The position numbers were made by a program, and so were the translations under genes. From positions 248,001-312,000 of the forward strand of contig NZ_RJUK01000001.1 in NCBI RefSeq assembly GCF_003762925.1: a stretch of DNA of 64,000 nt, in the 5' to 3' direction. Below the pieces are notes generated by a model that was given only the letters and a program-made list of their open reading frames with translations, made no database searches and was not told the origin of the DNA. Below, piece by piece: positions 9,438-17,893 of this stretch (position 1 is the first letter of the stretch; every line of letters starts with the position of its first letter). The DNA comes from Marinimicrobium koreense (GTDB lineage Bacteria > Pseudomonadota > Gammaproteobacteria > Pseudomonadales > Cellvibrionaceae).

Positions 9438-9959
9438 ATGATGACCAACGTAAAAAAGCAGGGTTTGAGTCTGGCGTTTGTACTGGCGTTTCTGGCCGGT
9501 TGTTCGAGCACCGACACCACCGATGACAGCGATAGTGCCATGGGCGCAGATGGCCAGGCCGGCAGCGGTGTGACCACCGGCACCTCGGACCGTGACGGCG
9601 TCAGCTCACGTTCCGGAGACAGCGACGACATGGAAGAGCTGGACACCATTATTTACTTCGACTTCGACCAGGCGACCCTCAAGCCGGAAGCCCGTGCCTT
9701 GTTGCTGGCCCACGCCGAGCGCCTGAAAGAGTCTCCGGCAGATGTTCGTCTGGAAGGGCATGCCGACGAGCGCGGCTCGCGCGAATACAACATGGCCCTG
9801 GGTGAGCGTCGTGCCAACGCCGTGCGTGACTTCCTGGTGCTGCAGGGTGTGCGTCGCAGCGACCTGGAAGTGGTCAGTTACGGTGAAGAGCGTCCCCTGG
9901 CCATGGGCAGCAATGCCAGCGCCTGGGAGAAGAACCGTCGCGTTGAGATCAAATACTGA
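9438..9959 (+). CDS. pal: Peptidoglycan-associated lipoprotein Pal
   Basis: Outer-membrane lipoprotein that holds the envelope layers together and is recruited to the septum by Tol. The ATG at 9438 has GGAG seven bases upstream and is preferred over the ATGs at 9423/9426. The lipobox is FLAGC. A low-complexity Ser/Asp/Gly linker runs to about residue 65. The OmpA-like peptidoglycan-binding domain follows (YFDFDQATLK; EGHADERGSREYNMALGERRA; NRRVEIKY). About 173 residues, normal for the family. Confidence 0.96.
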   Translation: MMTNVKKQGLSLAFVLAFLAGCSSTDTTDDSDSAMGADGQAGSGVTTGTSDRDGVSSRSGDSDDMEELDTIIYFDFDQATLKPEARALLLAHAERLKESPADVRLEGHADERGSREYNMALGERRANAVRDFLVLQGVRRSDLEVVSYGEERPLAMGSNASAWEKNRRVEIKY

Positions 9960-9964
9960 GAGTC

Positions 9965-10714
9965 ATGATGAAGACCTTGATAACCGCCACAGCGTTCACC
10001 GTGATCGCCGTGGCGGCGCCGGTACTGCAAGCTCAGGTCCGGGTGGTTGAGTCTCAGCCGCTGGGCAACAATCAGTCTGCCAATTCCGGTGATGCCCAAG
10101 GAGCCTCCAACATGCAGGCGGAGCTGTTTTATCAGTTTCAGGCACTGCAGCAGGAAGTACTGGAGTTGCGCGGCCTGGTGGAAGAGCAGGCGCACGAAAT
10201 TCAGCGTTTGAAGCAGCAGCGAATGGACGACTACCTCGACCTGGACCGCCGAATCGGCGAGCTGAGTCGCTCCGGTGGTGGCAACCCGGGGGCCAGCTTG
10301 GGCAGTGGCAGCTCCGGTGAGTCAGGTGAAACCGGTGATCGGGTGTCTGAAACCCAGATGTATCGCGACGCTTACCAGCTGTTGCGCGATCGGGAAATCG
10401 AGCAGTCCATCGAGGCGTTCAACGCTTACCTCGACGCCTATCCCCAAGGTAATTTCGCTGGCAACAGCCATTACTGGCTGGGTGAGATCTACCTGCTGAA
10501 CGAGGATCTGGATGCTGCACAGGAGTGGTTTGAAAAACTGTTGCGCGAGTTTCCGGACGATCGAAAACGTGCCGATGCCCAGTACAAGCTGGGCCGCGTT
10601 TACCATCAGCAAGGTGATGAGCAACGAGCCCAGCAGCTGCTGCAGGATGTTGCCTCGGGTACCAGCGATGCGGCCCGTCTTGCTCGCCAGTACCTGCAGG
10701 ACAATTTTCAGTAG
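9965..10714 (+). CDS. cpoB: Cell division coordinator CpoB (YbgF)
   Basis: Periplasmic protein of 249 residues that links peptidoglycan synthesis to Tol-driven outer-membrane constriction. A signal peptide ending at about VLQA-Q is followed by a trimerising coiled coil (ELFYQFQALQQEVLELRGLV, about residues 50-95), a Gly/Ser-rich linker, and C-terminal TPR repeats (YRDAYQLLRDREIEQSIEAF; YWLGEIYLLNEDLDAAQEWF; YKLGRVYHQQGDEQRAQQLL). It starts six bases after pal and is the last gene of the tol cluster. Confidence 0.94.
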   Translation: MMKTLITATAFTVIAVAAPVLQAQVRVVESQPLGNNQSANSGDAQGASNMQAELFYQFQALQQEVLELRGLVEEQAHEIQRLKQQRMDDYLDLDRRIGELSRSGGGNPGASLGSGSSGESGETGDRVSETQMYRDAYQLLRDREIEQSIEAFNAYLDAYPQGNFAGNSHYWLGEIYLLNEDLDAAQEWFEKLLREFPDDRKRADAQYKLGRVYHQQGDEQRAQQLLQDVASGTSDAARLARQYLQDNFQ

Positions 10715-10760
10715 GCAAAGCAGCGACAGACAGCCGGGTTGATTGTCTTTCGAGGCATCA

Positions 10761-10796
10761 TAAAAACGGGGGTCAGTGCATGGCACTGACCCCCGT
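10761..10796 (-). terminator. Intrinsic terminator, U-tract on the - strand
   Basis: ACGGGGGTCAGTGC and GCACTGACCCCCGT form a perfect 14-bp stem with a 3-base loop. On the - strand the hairpin is followed by TTTTTA, so it is a good terminator for transcripts coming from ppnN, although 290 bp beyond its stop. It could also stop readthrough from cpoB, where no T run follows. Confidence 0.7.
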
Positions 10797-11083
10797 CCGG
10801 CTCGTCCTGAGCAAGCTCCCTTGACGCTCGAAGAGCGCTCCCTGGCCGGCGCTCCGCGCCGATATCCCTGACGTCCTGTCCCGAGCCCTCCCGGCCCGGT
10901 GAAAATAGGCGCTTCCCTTGACCCTTCCTGGTCGACGTCACGTCACTGTGTACCTCCCTGTTGATGAGTATTCTCTCGAATCACCCTCTCTGGCGATAGT
11001 CGCCATCGTCGGCAATGTTTGTGAGACATTGACCATGGTTTGCGGCGGCTCTTTCGGACACGCGACGGCAATCGGCGGCGTAA
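10797..11083. other. Intergenic, no gene seen
   Basis: Between the hairpin and the ppnN stop I find no convincing coding region, RNA gene or repeat. Together with the terminator it forms a gap of about 370 bp between the convergent cpoB and ppnN. Several short GC-rich palindromes (CGGCGCTCCGCGCCG) are present without a clear role. Confidence 0.5.
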
Positions 11084-12502
11084 TCAGATGATCCGGTAAC
11101 AGGGGCGATAGGTCCGTCCCGGCAGTTTCATACGGTTTTGCGCCACGAAGGAGGCCAGCAGTTCGTCCACCGGGAGCATCACCTCCGGGTCGCCGTGAAT
11201 TTCAAAATGCCCGTGTTGCTCAATCGCGCGGATGCCTTCATCCTTCACATTGCCGGCGACGATGCCGGAAAAGACCCGCCGCAAATTGGCCGCCAGTTCG
11301 TGGGGGGCCTGATTTTTATGCAACGCCAGTGAGCGCATGTTCTCGTGGTTGGGCACGAAAGGACGCTGGAAGTCCGGATCAATTTTCAGTTGCCAGTTGA
11401 AATAAAAGGCGTCATCGGTGTGCCGGCGGAACTCGCGCACATGCTTGACGCCCTCAAGCATCTCCCGGGCGACTTTAGGCGGATCATCCACAATAATCTG
11501 GTAGCGTTGCTGGGCCTCTTCTCCCAGGGTGGTGCCAATGAACTCATGGATGCGCTCGAAGTACGCGGCCGAGTCTTCCGGTCCTGTAAATATGACCGGA
11601 AAGGGAATGTCACGATTGTCCGGGTGCAACAGAATCCCCAGCAAATACAGGATTTCCTCGGCCGTACCTGCGCCGCCCGGAAATACCACGATGCCGTGGC
11701 CGGAGCGAACGAAGGCTTCCAGACGCTTTTCGATATCGGGAAGAATGACCAGCTCATTGACCATGGGGTTGGGCGCTTCGGCCGCGATAATGCCCGGCTC
11801 GGTAATACCCAGGTAACGGCCGGCCTTGATGCGCTGCTTGGCATGACCGATATTGGCGCCCTTCATGGGGCCCTTCATCGCACCAGGTCCGCAGCCGGTG
11901 CAGATATCCAACCCGCGCAGGCCCATCTGGTAGCCCACCTCCTTGGTGTAATCATACTCCTCGCGACTGATGGAGTGGCCGCCCCAGCACACGATCAGCT
12001 TGGGTTCCACGCCGGATTGCAGCGCCATGGCGTTGCGTAACATATGGAACACGGCATCGGTGGTGCCCTCCTGGGTGTCCAGGTCGAACTTTGGATTATT
12101 CTGAATCTCCGCGCTGGCGTAGAGTACATCGCGCAATACGGCAAACAGGTGCTCGGTAATCCCGCGAATCATCTTCCCGTCGACAAATGCGCTGGCCGGC
12201 GCCCCTTTGATATCAAGTTTTATGCCCCGCTCTTCCTGCAGCACACGGATGGAAAAATTCTTGTAGCGCTCCAGCAACTCCTTGCCGTCATCCATGTAGT
12301 TGCCGCTGTTCAGTACCGCGAGGGCGCAGCTGCGAAACAGGGAATACAGGCCGCTCTGACTGGCGTCCAGGAGTTTGGCCATTTCCACTTTGGATAGCAC
12401 CTTCAGTGGCCCCACCGGGGACACGACGGCATCAATGGTCTGGTACTTTCTCTGCGAGTGGTCCAATACGGACCCCTGATACGGCTGCTGAGAATGAGTC
12501 AT
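11084..12502 (-). CDS. ppnN: Nucleotide 5'-monophosphate nucleosidase PpnN
   Basis: LOG-family nucleosidase (formerly YgdH) that splits purine and pyrimidine 5'-monophosphates into base and ribose 5-phosphate; the E. coli enzyme responds to (p)ppGpp. It has 472 residues, close to the 454 of E. coli. The Rossmann-like LOG core carries FPGGAGTAEEILYLLGILL, with the GGxGTxxE signature, and an upstream CTGCGPGAMKGPMKGANIGH segment. The N- and C-terminal domains typical of PpnN are present. It is transcribed toward cpoB and is divergent from the esterase gene. Confidence 0.93.
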   Translation of the reverse strand: MTHSQQPYQGSVLDHSQRKYQTIDAVVSPVGPLKVLSKVEMAKLLDASQSGLYSLFRSCALAVLNSGNYMDDGKELLERYKNFSIRVLQEERGIKLDIKGAPASAFVDGKMIRGITEHLFAVLRDVLYASAEIQNNPKFDLDTQEGTTDAVFHMLRNAMALQSGVEPKLIVCWGGHSISREEYDYTKEVGYQMGLRGLDICTGCGPGAMKGPMKGANIGHAKQRIKAGRYLGITEPGIIAAEAPNPMVNELVILPDIEKRLEAFVRSGHGIVVFPGGAGTAEEILYLLGILLHPDNRDIPFPVIFTGPEDSAAYFERIHEFIGTTLGEEAQQRYQIIVDDPPKVAREMLEGVKHVREFRRHTDDAFYFNWQLKIDPDFQRPFVPNHENMRSLALHKNQAPHELAANLRRVFSGIVAGNVKDEGIRAIEQHGHFEIHGDPEVMLPVDELLASFVAQNRMKLPGRTYRPCYRII

Positions 12503-12639
12503 AAAATTGTGTATTCCTTGTTATCCATGGTTACCCTGAGTGTAGCGGGATTTGGCGGCGTGTGGGTAGGGCTTATTCTGTTTTTGCCAGACGCGTATAC
12601 TGGGAAACCCTGCGCCGTCAAAGAATCAGGAACTGTTTT

Positions 12640-13305
12640 ATGAGCTATTTACCCTGTGTGGAAATTGAACCCAACGCACCCGCAAACAGCGCGGTCATCT
12701 GGCTGCATGGACTGGGGGCCGACGGTAATGATTTCGCGCCGCTGGTCCCGCAACTGCAGCTGCCGGATTCGTGTCATACCCGGTTTGTATTTCCCCACGC
12801 GCCGCAGATACCGGTGACCATCAACGGCGGCATGGTCATGCGTGCCTGGTACGATATTCGTGAAATGAGCATCGACCGGAAAGTGGATGTCGAAACGCTG
12901 AAGGCGTCGGCGGGCGACGTCCATCGCCTGATTGAGCGGGAGTTGGAGCGTGGCATTGCGGCCGAGCGCATTGTGCTCGCCGGCTTTTCCCAGGGCGGTG
13001 CGGTGGCCTATGAAGCGGCGCTCAGCTATGAACAACGGCTGGGAGGGCTGTTGGTTCTATCGTCTTATCTGGCCACAGCGGACTCACTGGTGCGGGCGCC
13101 GGCCAACCAGACCCTTCCGGTACTGATTCAGCATGGTGTCCACGATCCGGTGGTGCCTGAGGTGTTGGGGCAGCGCGCGAAGGCGCAGCTTGAAACCTGG
13201 GGCTATCCGGTCCGCTACGAGCGCTACTCGGTGGAGCATGGTGTCTGTGCGGAGCAGATTCCGGTGATCAGCCGCTGGCTGGGCCAGCGGCTGTGTGGGG
13301 AGTGA
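12640..13305 (+). CDS. Alpha/beta hydrolase, carboxylesterase / acyl-protein thioesterase type
   Basis: A 221-residue member of the phospholipase/carboxylesterase family. The start at 12640 (MSYLPCVEIEP) matches family starts; the open frame upstream is ignored. The triad is visible: Ser117 in AGFSQGGAV, Asp169 in HGVHDPVVP and His200 in SVEHGVCAEQI. The oxyanion region is VIWLHGLGADGNDF. Relatives hydrolyse short acyl esters, and some remove acyl groups from proteins; the natural substrate here is unknown. It has no signal peptide, so it is cytoplasmic. It sits between ppnN and a convergent aldo/keto reductase. Confidence 0.9.
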   Translation: MSYLPCVEIEPNAPANSAVIWLHGLGADGNDFAPLVPQLQLPDSCHTRFVFPHAPQIPVTINGGMVMRAWYDIREMSIDRKVDVETLKASAGDVHRLIERELERGIAAERIVLAGFSQGGAVAYEAALSYEQRLGGLLVLSSYLATADSLVRAPANQTLPVLIQHGVHDPVVPEVLGQRAKAQLETWGYPVRYERYSVEHGVCAEQIPVISRWLGQRLCGE

Positions 13306-13318
13306 GGGGTACACTGTC

Positions 13319-14335
13319 TCAGGCGCCCAGAATGCCCTCAATGGTGGTTAGCTCGTCATCGGAGAATTCCAGGTTATCCAGAGCCGCCACCGAGTTTTCA
13401 ATCTGCTCGGGCCGACTGGCGCCAATGATGGCACTGGTCACGGCGTCGTTGTTCAGGACCCAGGCCAATGCCAACTGTGCCAGGGATTGGCCTCGGGCCT
13501 GCGCCACCTCGTTGAGTGCCTGGACCTTACTCAGGTTCTCGGCGCTGATGTCATCCTCACTGAAGTAGATCTGTTCGCTGCGCGAGGCCCGTGAGCCCTC
13601 GGGGATGCCGTTCAGGTATTTGTCGGTAAGCATTCCCTGAGACAGCGGTGAGAACACGATAGAGCCAACGCCCTCGTGTTTGAGCACATCGGTCAGGCCG
13701 TCTTCAATCCAGCGGTCGAGCATGTTGTAACGCGGCTGGTGGATCAGCAGCGGGGTGCCCAGGGATTTCAGGATGGCCACCGCTTCACGGGTCTTCTCCG
13801 GCGAATAGTTGGAGATACCAGCATAGAGGGCTCGACCGGAGCGGACAATGGTGTCCAGGGCGCCCATGGTCTCCTCAAGTGGGGTGTCCGGGTCCATACA
13901 GTGGGAGTAGAAAATATCAAAGTACTCCAGGCCGGTACGCTTCAGGCTCTGATCGCAACTGGCGATCAGGTACTTGCGCGAGCCGCCGATTCCGTAGGGC
14001 CCGGGCCACATGTCATAGCCGGCCTTACTGGAAATGATCAGTTCGTCGCGATAGGGCGCCAGGTCCTGCTTCATGATCTGGCCAAAGGTGGTTTCCGCAG
14101 AGCCGTAGGGCGGGCCATAGTTGTTGGCCAGATCGAAGTGGGTGATGCCCAGGTCGAACGCCCGCTGAACCATGGCTCGGGCATTGCTCAGTGAGTCCAC
14201 GCCGCCAAAATTCTGCCACAGGCCCAGAGACAGGGCCGATAACCGCACGCCACTGCGCCCGCAGCGCGGGTAGGGCATGTTCTGGTAGCGTTCGGGGTTG
14301 GGGCGGTAGACCGGATTGGGTTCTGTTGTCAGCAT
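13319..14335 (-). CDS. Aldo/keto reductase, YghZ / L-glyceraldehyde 3-phosphate reductase type
   Basis: A 338-residue NADPH-dependent aldo/keto reductase of the Kv-beta-like AKR14 group. It opens with the YghZ-like MPYPRCGRSGVRLSALSLGLWQNFG. Catalytic residues lie in FDLANNYGPPYGSAE (Asp, Tyr), ISSKAGYDMWPGPYG (Lys) and DIFYSHCMDPDTPLEE (His). The cofactor segment near the C-terminus (TSAIIGASRPEQIENS) is conserved. E. coli YghZ reduces L-glyceraldehyde 3-phosphate and methylglyoxal. No operon partner is apparent. Confidence 0.9.
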   Translation of the reverse strand: MLTTEPNPVYRPNPERYQNMPYPRCGRSGVRLSALSLGLWQNFGGVDSLSNARAMVQRAFDLGITHFDLANNYGPPYGSAETTFGQIMKQDLAPYRDELIISSKAGYDMWPGPYGIGGSRKYLIASCDQSLKRTGLEYFDIFYSHCMDPDTPLEETMGALDTIVRSGRALYAGISNYSPEKTREAVAILKSLGTPLLIHQPRYNMLDRWIEDGLTDVLKHEGVGSIVFSPLSQGMLTDKYLNGIPEGSRASRSEQIYFSEDDISAENLSKVQALNEVAQARGQSLAQLALAWVLNNDAVTSAIIGASRPEQIENSVAALDNLEFSDDELTTIEGILGA

Positions 14336-14511
14336 AATATCGCTCTTTTTTGGTGTTGACCGAGCGGACTATGGTAACGCAAAAGCAAATTCGTAGGGTA
14401 ACGAGCGGGTGGGCTGGTTATACCCGGTAAGCGAGTTGAAGTGGGGCGAGTTGAAGCAGGAAAGTACAGAGGGACGGCCGGAGCAAGCAGGCTCCGGCCT
14501 TCGGAACGACC

Positions 14512-14790
14512 TCAGCCGCGAGCGGCCCAGACATTACACCAGCCGCTGGCCTTGACCTGTTTGCCCGGGAACAGGTTGCACCCCACCCATTCGGCCTCCA
14601 GATCACCCTTGGCGTGGATGCAGTTATTACAACGTTGGCCTTCGGTTTCGCTGGTCTCCATGTAGTTCAGCGCCTTGGCCTGCGCATCATCCGGAGATAG
14701 CTTTTCGTCCTGAGCCGACACGGTGTGTACCGGGATCAGGGTGGCACCGGCTGTTGCCGCGGACAGCTTCAGAAAGTCTCTGCGCTTCAT
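14512..14790 (-). CDS. High-potential iron-sulfur protein (HiPIP)
   Basis: A 92-residue periplasmic electron carrier with a 4Fe-4S cluster. The N-terminus is a Tat signal (MKRRDFLKLSAATAGATL) ending at about VSA-Q. Four cysteines in the HiPIP pattern, Cys54, Cys57, Cys71 and Cys85 (RCNNCIHA, WVGCNLF, GWCNVW), ligate the cluster. A purine-rich AGGAGA lies just upstream. It is a single-gene unit. HiPIPs usually carry electrons between respiratory or photosynthetic complexes; its partner cannot be told here. Confidence 0.92.
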   Translation of the reverse strand: MKRRDFLKLSAATAGATLIPVHTVSAQDEKLSPDDAQAKALNYMETSETEGQRCNNCIHAKGDLEAEWVGCNLFPGKQVKASGWCNVWAARG

Positions 14791-14989
14791 GGTCTTCTCC
14801 TGTTAGTACGGTTAATCACGGTATTGTTTTGTGTTGTGAGGCAAACTCTAGCACAGTTTTTTACCCGAAAGGTCGGGTTTCTATGCTGACCATCCCATTT
14901 GGGGTAGGTCCCTGTTAGAGGCGTTTAACCTGTTCAAGTTCTACGTGATGCGGATGTCTTTGGATCCGTTGCGCCCCTGAAAAGGCGGC

Positions 14990-16573
14990 TTACCGGGGCT
15001 CTTGCATAAATTTCCGTGCCAACTGCGCAAAGTGATCGCTGGCGAGCCAGGCATCGCCGCCGGGCAGGGTGTAGTCCTGCTTGCCTCGCGCGCTGTAATC
15101 CACACCCACACCGGGCTCCCGACCCATCTGGTAGTAGCCATTTTTGACGATCGCCGGATTGGTAAAGACGCCCTCGTGGACACTGCGCTCCTCCTCGGCC
15201 ACAAACTCCAGAATATCCGGCACCCCGGCCAGGTTGTCGGGCCCGAACCAGGCCTGCTTGATCGCCTGGACGTTGCGCATCCCCTCGCACAGGCCGATAC
15301 CGCCGGTGTGAGGGCAAATGCGCACATCTCGCCCCTCCTCCCGGGCTTTCTGGGCCATCAGCAGAATCGCCAGGTTGTCGCCGATACCGCCCACCCGGGA
15401 GTAGTCCATCTGGATCACGTCGATGGCGTATTTTTCCCGGGTTTTACCGCTCAGATCCGGGGCGTGCAACAGGTCTTTGAAGGTGGTGGGGGAGGCGCCC
15501 TGCTCGCCGGTGGAAATGGGCATTCGCAGGGGCGGGGCGTAGTCCTCGAAGGCGCGGTCCAGCGCCTGTTGGAGCTCCACATGGGCCATGGGGCTGTGCT
15601 GGTTGCAGGGCTCCTCAAACCACTCTACCCGGTAGTCCGGGCTGGCCTGGTAGAGTTTCAGGCCAAGCTGATGTGCGAAAATGAAGGCCGAGCGGGTATC
15701 GAACACCTGATTGCTGTCGATGGCCACTTTCATTTTGTCTGCTCGAGGGTCTTCCCGCTCAATGGTCTGGTACACCAGAATCATCCGCTCGGCATCCTCG
15801 TTGGCCGCTTCCAGGGCCATACGATCGATATCCTCCCGGGTCAGCAGGGTGCGGGCCTCGTCGGCCTTCATCCGCGCGGCGGAATAGCTGGCGCCCACCT
15901 TGATTTTGATCTGGGGCCAGCCCGCCTGCAGCATTTTGCGGGTCTGATCGACCAGGCCTTCCTTGCTGATTCCGCTCCAGCCGGCGGTGTTGTACGCCAG
16001 CAGCCCCTGTTGATAGATCGTGTGAACCCGCTCCTGTTTGCCGCCCTGGGCCCGCTGGAGCAGGTCCAGGGCCTCGGCCGGGCTTAACACATCGCCAATG
16101 GGTTCGAAATCGATGAATTCGAGCAGGTCCCGTGGCTCCATATCCACAATCAGTTGCCAGGCCGGTACCTGCTGGATTTTCGCGCTCAGGTCCCAGAGGG
16201 CGTTGGCAACGGCCCCGATGGCCATGCGTGAGACGCCCACACCGCCCAGCCAGCTGTAGTCGGAGTCCTGCAGCATACGCTTGCAGAAGCGGCCCAGATT
16301 GCCGTTTTTATGCAGCTCGGTGGGCGCCGGTAGCCAGTCTTCCTGGAGCAGGAAGCGGTTGGCCACCATCCGGGTGACTTCGCACATTTCCTTGAGGCCA
16401 TGGCCGTTGGTGAAAATCACGCTGGTACCGCGCAACTCCGGGTGGTCGGTGAGAATCTCCAGTACCGCATTGGCGTAGGTGGGGCCACCCTGGGCAATAT
16501 TGCGGGCGTCACCGCCAAAACCGGTGGGTGGGGCGCCGATGGGCTGAACGTCGATGCCAGTGATAGCAACCAT
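14990..16573 (-). CDS. Enolase-superfamily dehydratase, L-fuconate dehydratase-like
   Basis: A 527-residue sugar-acid dehydratase of the mandelate racemase branch. The ATG at 16573 (MVAITGIDV) is chosen because GGAG lies nine bases upstream; the frame is open further but looks non-coding. FucD-like blocks are present: MAIGAVANALWDLSA, KIKVGAS (KxK), AIDSNQ, WFEEP and STGEQG (metal ligands), RVGGIGDNLAILL and CPHTGGIGLCE (catalytic His region). It is about 90 residues longer than typical FucD, with an insert of roughly 35 residues between KVGAS and AIDSNQ. Likely substrate is L-fuconate or a related 6-deoxy or aldonic acid; this is inferred from similarity only. Confidence 0.8.
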   Translation of the reverse strand: MVAITGIDVQPIGAPPTGFGGDARNIAQGGPTYANAVLEILTDHPELRGTSVIFTNGHGLKEMCEVTRMVANRFLLQEDWLPAPTELHKNGNLGRFCKRMLQDSDYSWLGGVGVSRMAIGAVANALWDLSAKIQQVPAWQLIVDMEPRDLLEFIDFEPIGDVLSPAEALDLLQRAQGGKQERVHTIYQQGLLAYNTAGWSGISKEGLVDQTRKMLQAGWPQIKIKVGASYSAARMKADEARTLLTREDIDRMALEAANEDAERMILVYQTIEREDPRADKMKVAIDSNQVFDTRSAFIFAHQLGLKLYQASPDYRVEWFEEPCNQHSPMAHVELQQALDRAFEDYAPPLRMPISTGEQGASPTTFKDLLHAPDLSGKTREKYAIDVIQMDYSRVGGIGDNLAILLMAQKAREEGRDVRICPHTGGIGLCEGMRNVQAIKQAWFGPDNLAGVPDILEFVAEEERSVHEGVFTNPAIVKNGYYQMGREPGVGVDYSARGKQDYTLPGGDAWLASDHFAQLARKFMQEPR

Positions 16574-16703
16574 GCGATTCATCTCCTGGTTTGGTTGATT
16601 GATGGAAGTATTGTCGTTGTCCGTTTCAGTATAGTCCGGGAGGCGGGTCTTGCGGGTCAGTAGCCGGGTGCTCGGACCCCAGCAGGGGGTAAAGGGAGTG
16701 AAT

Positions 16704-16731
16704 AAAAAAGGCACCGCCGGGGTGCCTTTTT
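16704..16731. terminator. Bidirectional intrinsic terminator
   Basis: Six A, then GGCACC-gccgg-GGTGCC, then a T run. It lies just past the stop of the aldo/keto reductase on the - strand and separates it from the enolase gene. Confidence 0.85.
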
Positions 16732-16755
16732 GAGTGTGGTCACAATACTGTGGGG

Positions 16756-17571
16756 TTACTGGTCCCACTGGGGAGCGAAATCCGGGTTGGCAATCCGCTC
16801 ACCGGCGTCCAGGGCATTGATTTTTTCCATCTCACTGTCACTCAAGCGGACATCCAAGGCGGCCAGATTGGCTTTCTGGTGCGCGGGCTTGGTGGAGGAG
16901 GGGATGACCACGATGTTCTTTTGGGCCACCCATGCCAAAGCGACCTGAGCCGGTGTCACACCGTGGGCCTTGCCGATGTCTTCCAGTACCGGGTCCTTCA
17001 TCACTTTACCTACCGCCAGGGGCATATAGCCGGTGACCTGCAGTCCTTTGTCCTGACAATGTTTGACCAGCTTTTTGTTCTGCAGGTAGGGGTGAACCTC
17101 AATCTGGTTGGTGACGATGTGTGCTCCACCGGGGGCTGCCAGGGCCTCGTCCACCTGGGCGATGGTGAAATTGGATATCCCGATATGCTTGGTCAACCCC
17201 AGTTCCCGTGCTTCGTTCAGCTTGCCGATATAGTGCGCCATGGGGACCGCATTGTCGGGAGAGGGCCAGTGGATCAACGCAAGATCGACATAGTCTGTGC
17301 CCAGTTTCTGCAGGCTTTCCTTGAGGCTTTCGACAGGTTTATCGCTGTCCAGGAAGTCGTGCCATACTTTGGTGGTAATGAACAGTTCGTGCCGGGGAAT
17401 CCCACTCTCGCGAATGGCCTCGCCGACGGCTTCCTCGTTGTCGTAAAACTGGGCGGTATCGATGTGTCGATAGCCCAGATCCAGCGCGGATTTCACCGCG
17501 TCTTTCACTTCCTGATCTTTCAGACGGAATGTGCCCAGACCAATGGCGGGTAACACGGGTGCCTGACTCAT
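16756..17571 (-). CDS. Aldo/keto reductase, DkgA/DkgB type
   Basis: A 271-residue aldo/keto reductase of the 2,5-diketo-D-gluconate reductase group. The ATG at 17571 (MSQAPVLPAIGLGTF) has AGGAG seven bases upstream; the open frame beyond it is not used. The tetrad is visible: Asp and Tyr in RHIDTAQFYDNE, Lys in FITTKVWHDF, His in LALIHWPSPD. Relatives reduce 2,5-diketogluconate, methylglyoxal and small ketones with NADPH. It is divergent from the GH13 gene, with a 322-bp regulatory gap between them. Confidence 0.9.
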   Translation of the reverse strand: MSQAPVLPAIGLGTFRLKDQEVKDAVKSALDLGYRHIDTAQFYDNEEAVGEAIRESGIPRHELFITTKVWHDFLDSDKPVESLKESLQKLGTDYVDLALIHWPSPDNAVPMAHYIGKLNEARELGLTKHIGISNFTIAQVDEALAAPGGAHIVTNQIEVHPYLQNKKLVKHCQDKGLQVTGYMPLAVGKVMKDPVLEDIGKAHGVTPAQVALAWVAQKNIVVIPSSTKPAHQKANLAALDVRLSDSEMEKINALDAGERIANPDFAPQWDQ

Positions 17572-17780
17572 GCAGATCTCCTCTCGATTTGTATCGGATA
17601 TGCTTGTCGCATGTCGCTTAAATGGTTTGAAAGACCTTATCTTGTGTCGTGGCGTCGGGATTTCAACCGGAGTTCGCCAATCATCGCCATAGCGTGAACT
17701 TATCGAGCGGTGGAGCCGTGTCTTCCCAGGCTGGGTCGCTGGGTGAGCAGTATTTGCTCTGTCAGGAAGGACGGATTTGC

Positions 17781-17814
17781 TGCATACGTATTCATCCCTA
17801 TGCATACGTATGCA
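17781..17814. promoter_or_regulatory. Candidate operator pair upstream of the GH13 gene
   Basis: TGCATACGTA occurs at 17781 and again at 17801, exactly 20 bp apart. The second copy extends into the perfect 14-bp palindrome TGCATACGTATGCA (17801-17814). The spacing of two helical turns and the LacI-type central CG step suggest a dimeric repressor or activator site. It ends six bases before the likely -35 box at 17821. Confidence 0.6.
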
Positions 17815-17820
17815 ATGTGT

Positions 17821-17849
17821 TGTTCGCCCCGAGCCGCCCACCTACCATC
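17821..17849 (+). promoter_or_regulatory. Putative sigma-70 promoter of the GH13 gene
   Basis: TTGTTC (17821-17826), a 17-bp spacer, then TACCAT (17844-17849). It is located 45 bp upstream of the ATG and directly downstream of the palindromic operator candidate. Confidence 0.5.
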
Positions 17850-17893
17850 ACTTCGGATAACAGCTCATAACATAAAATCCTGGAGTGACAATA

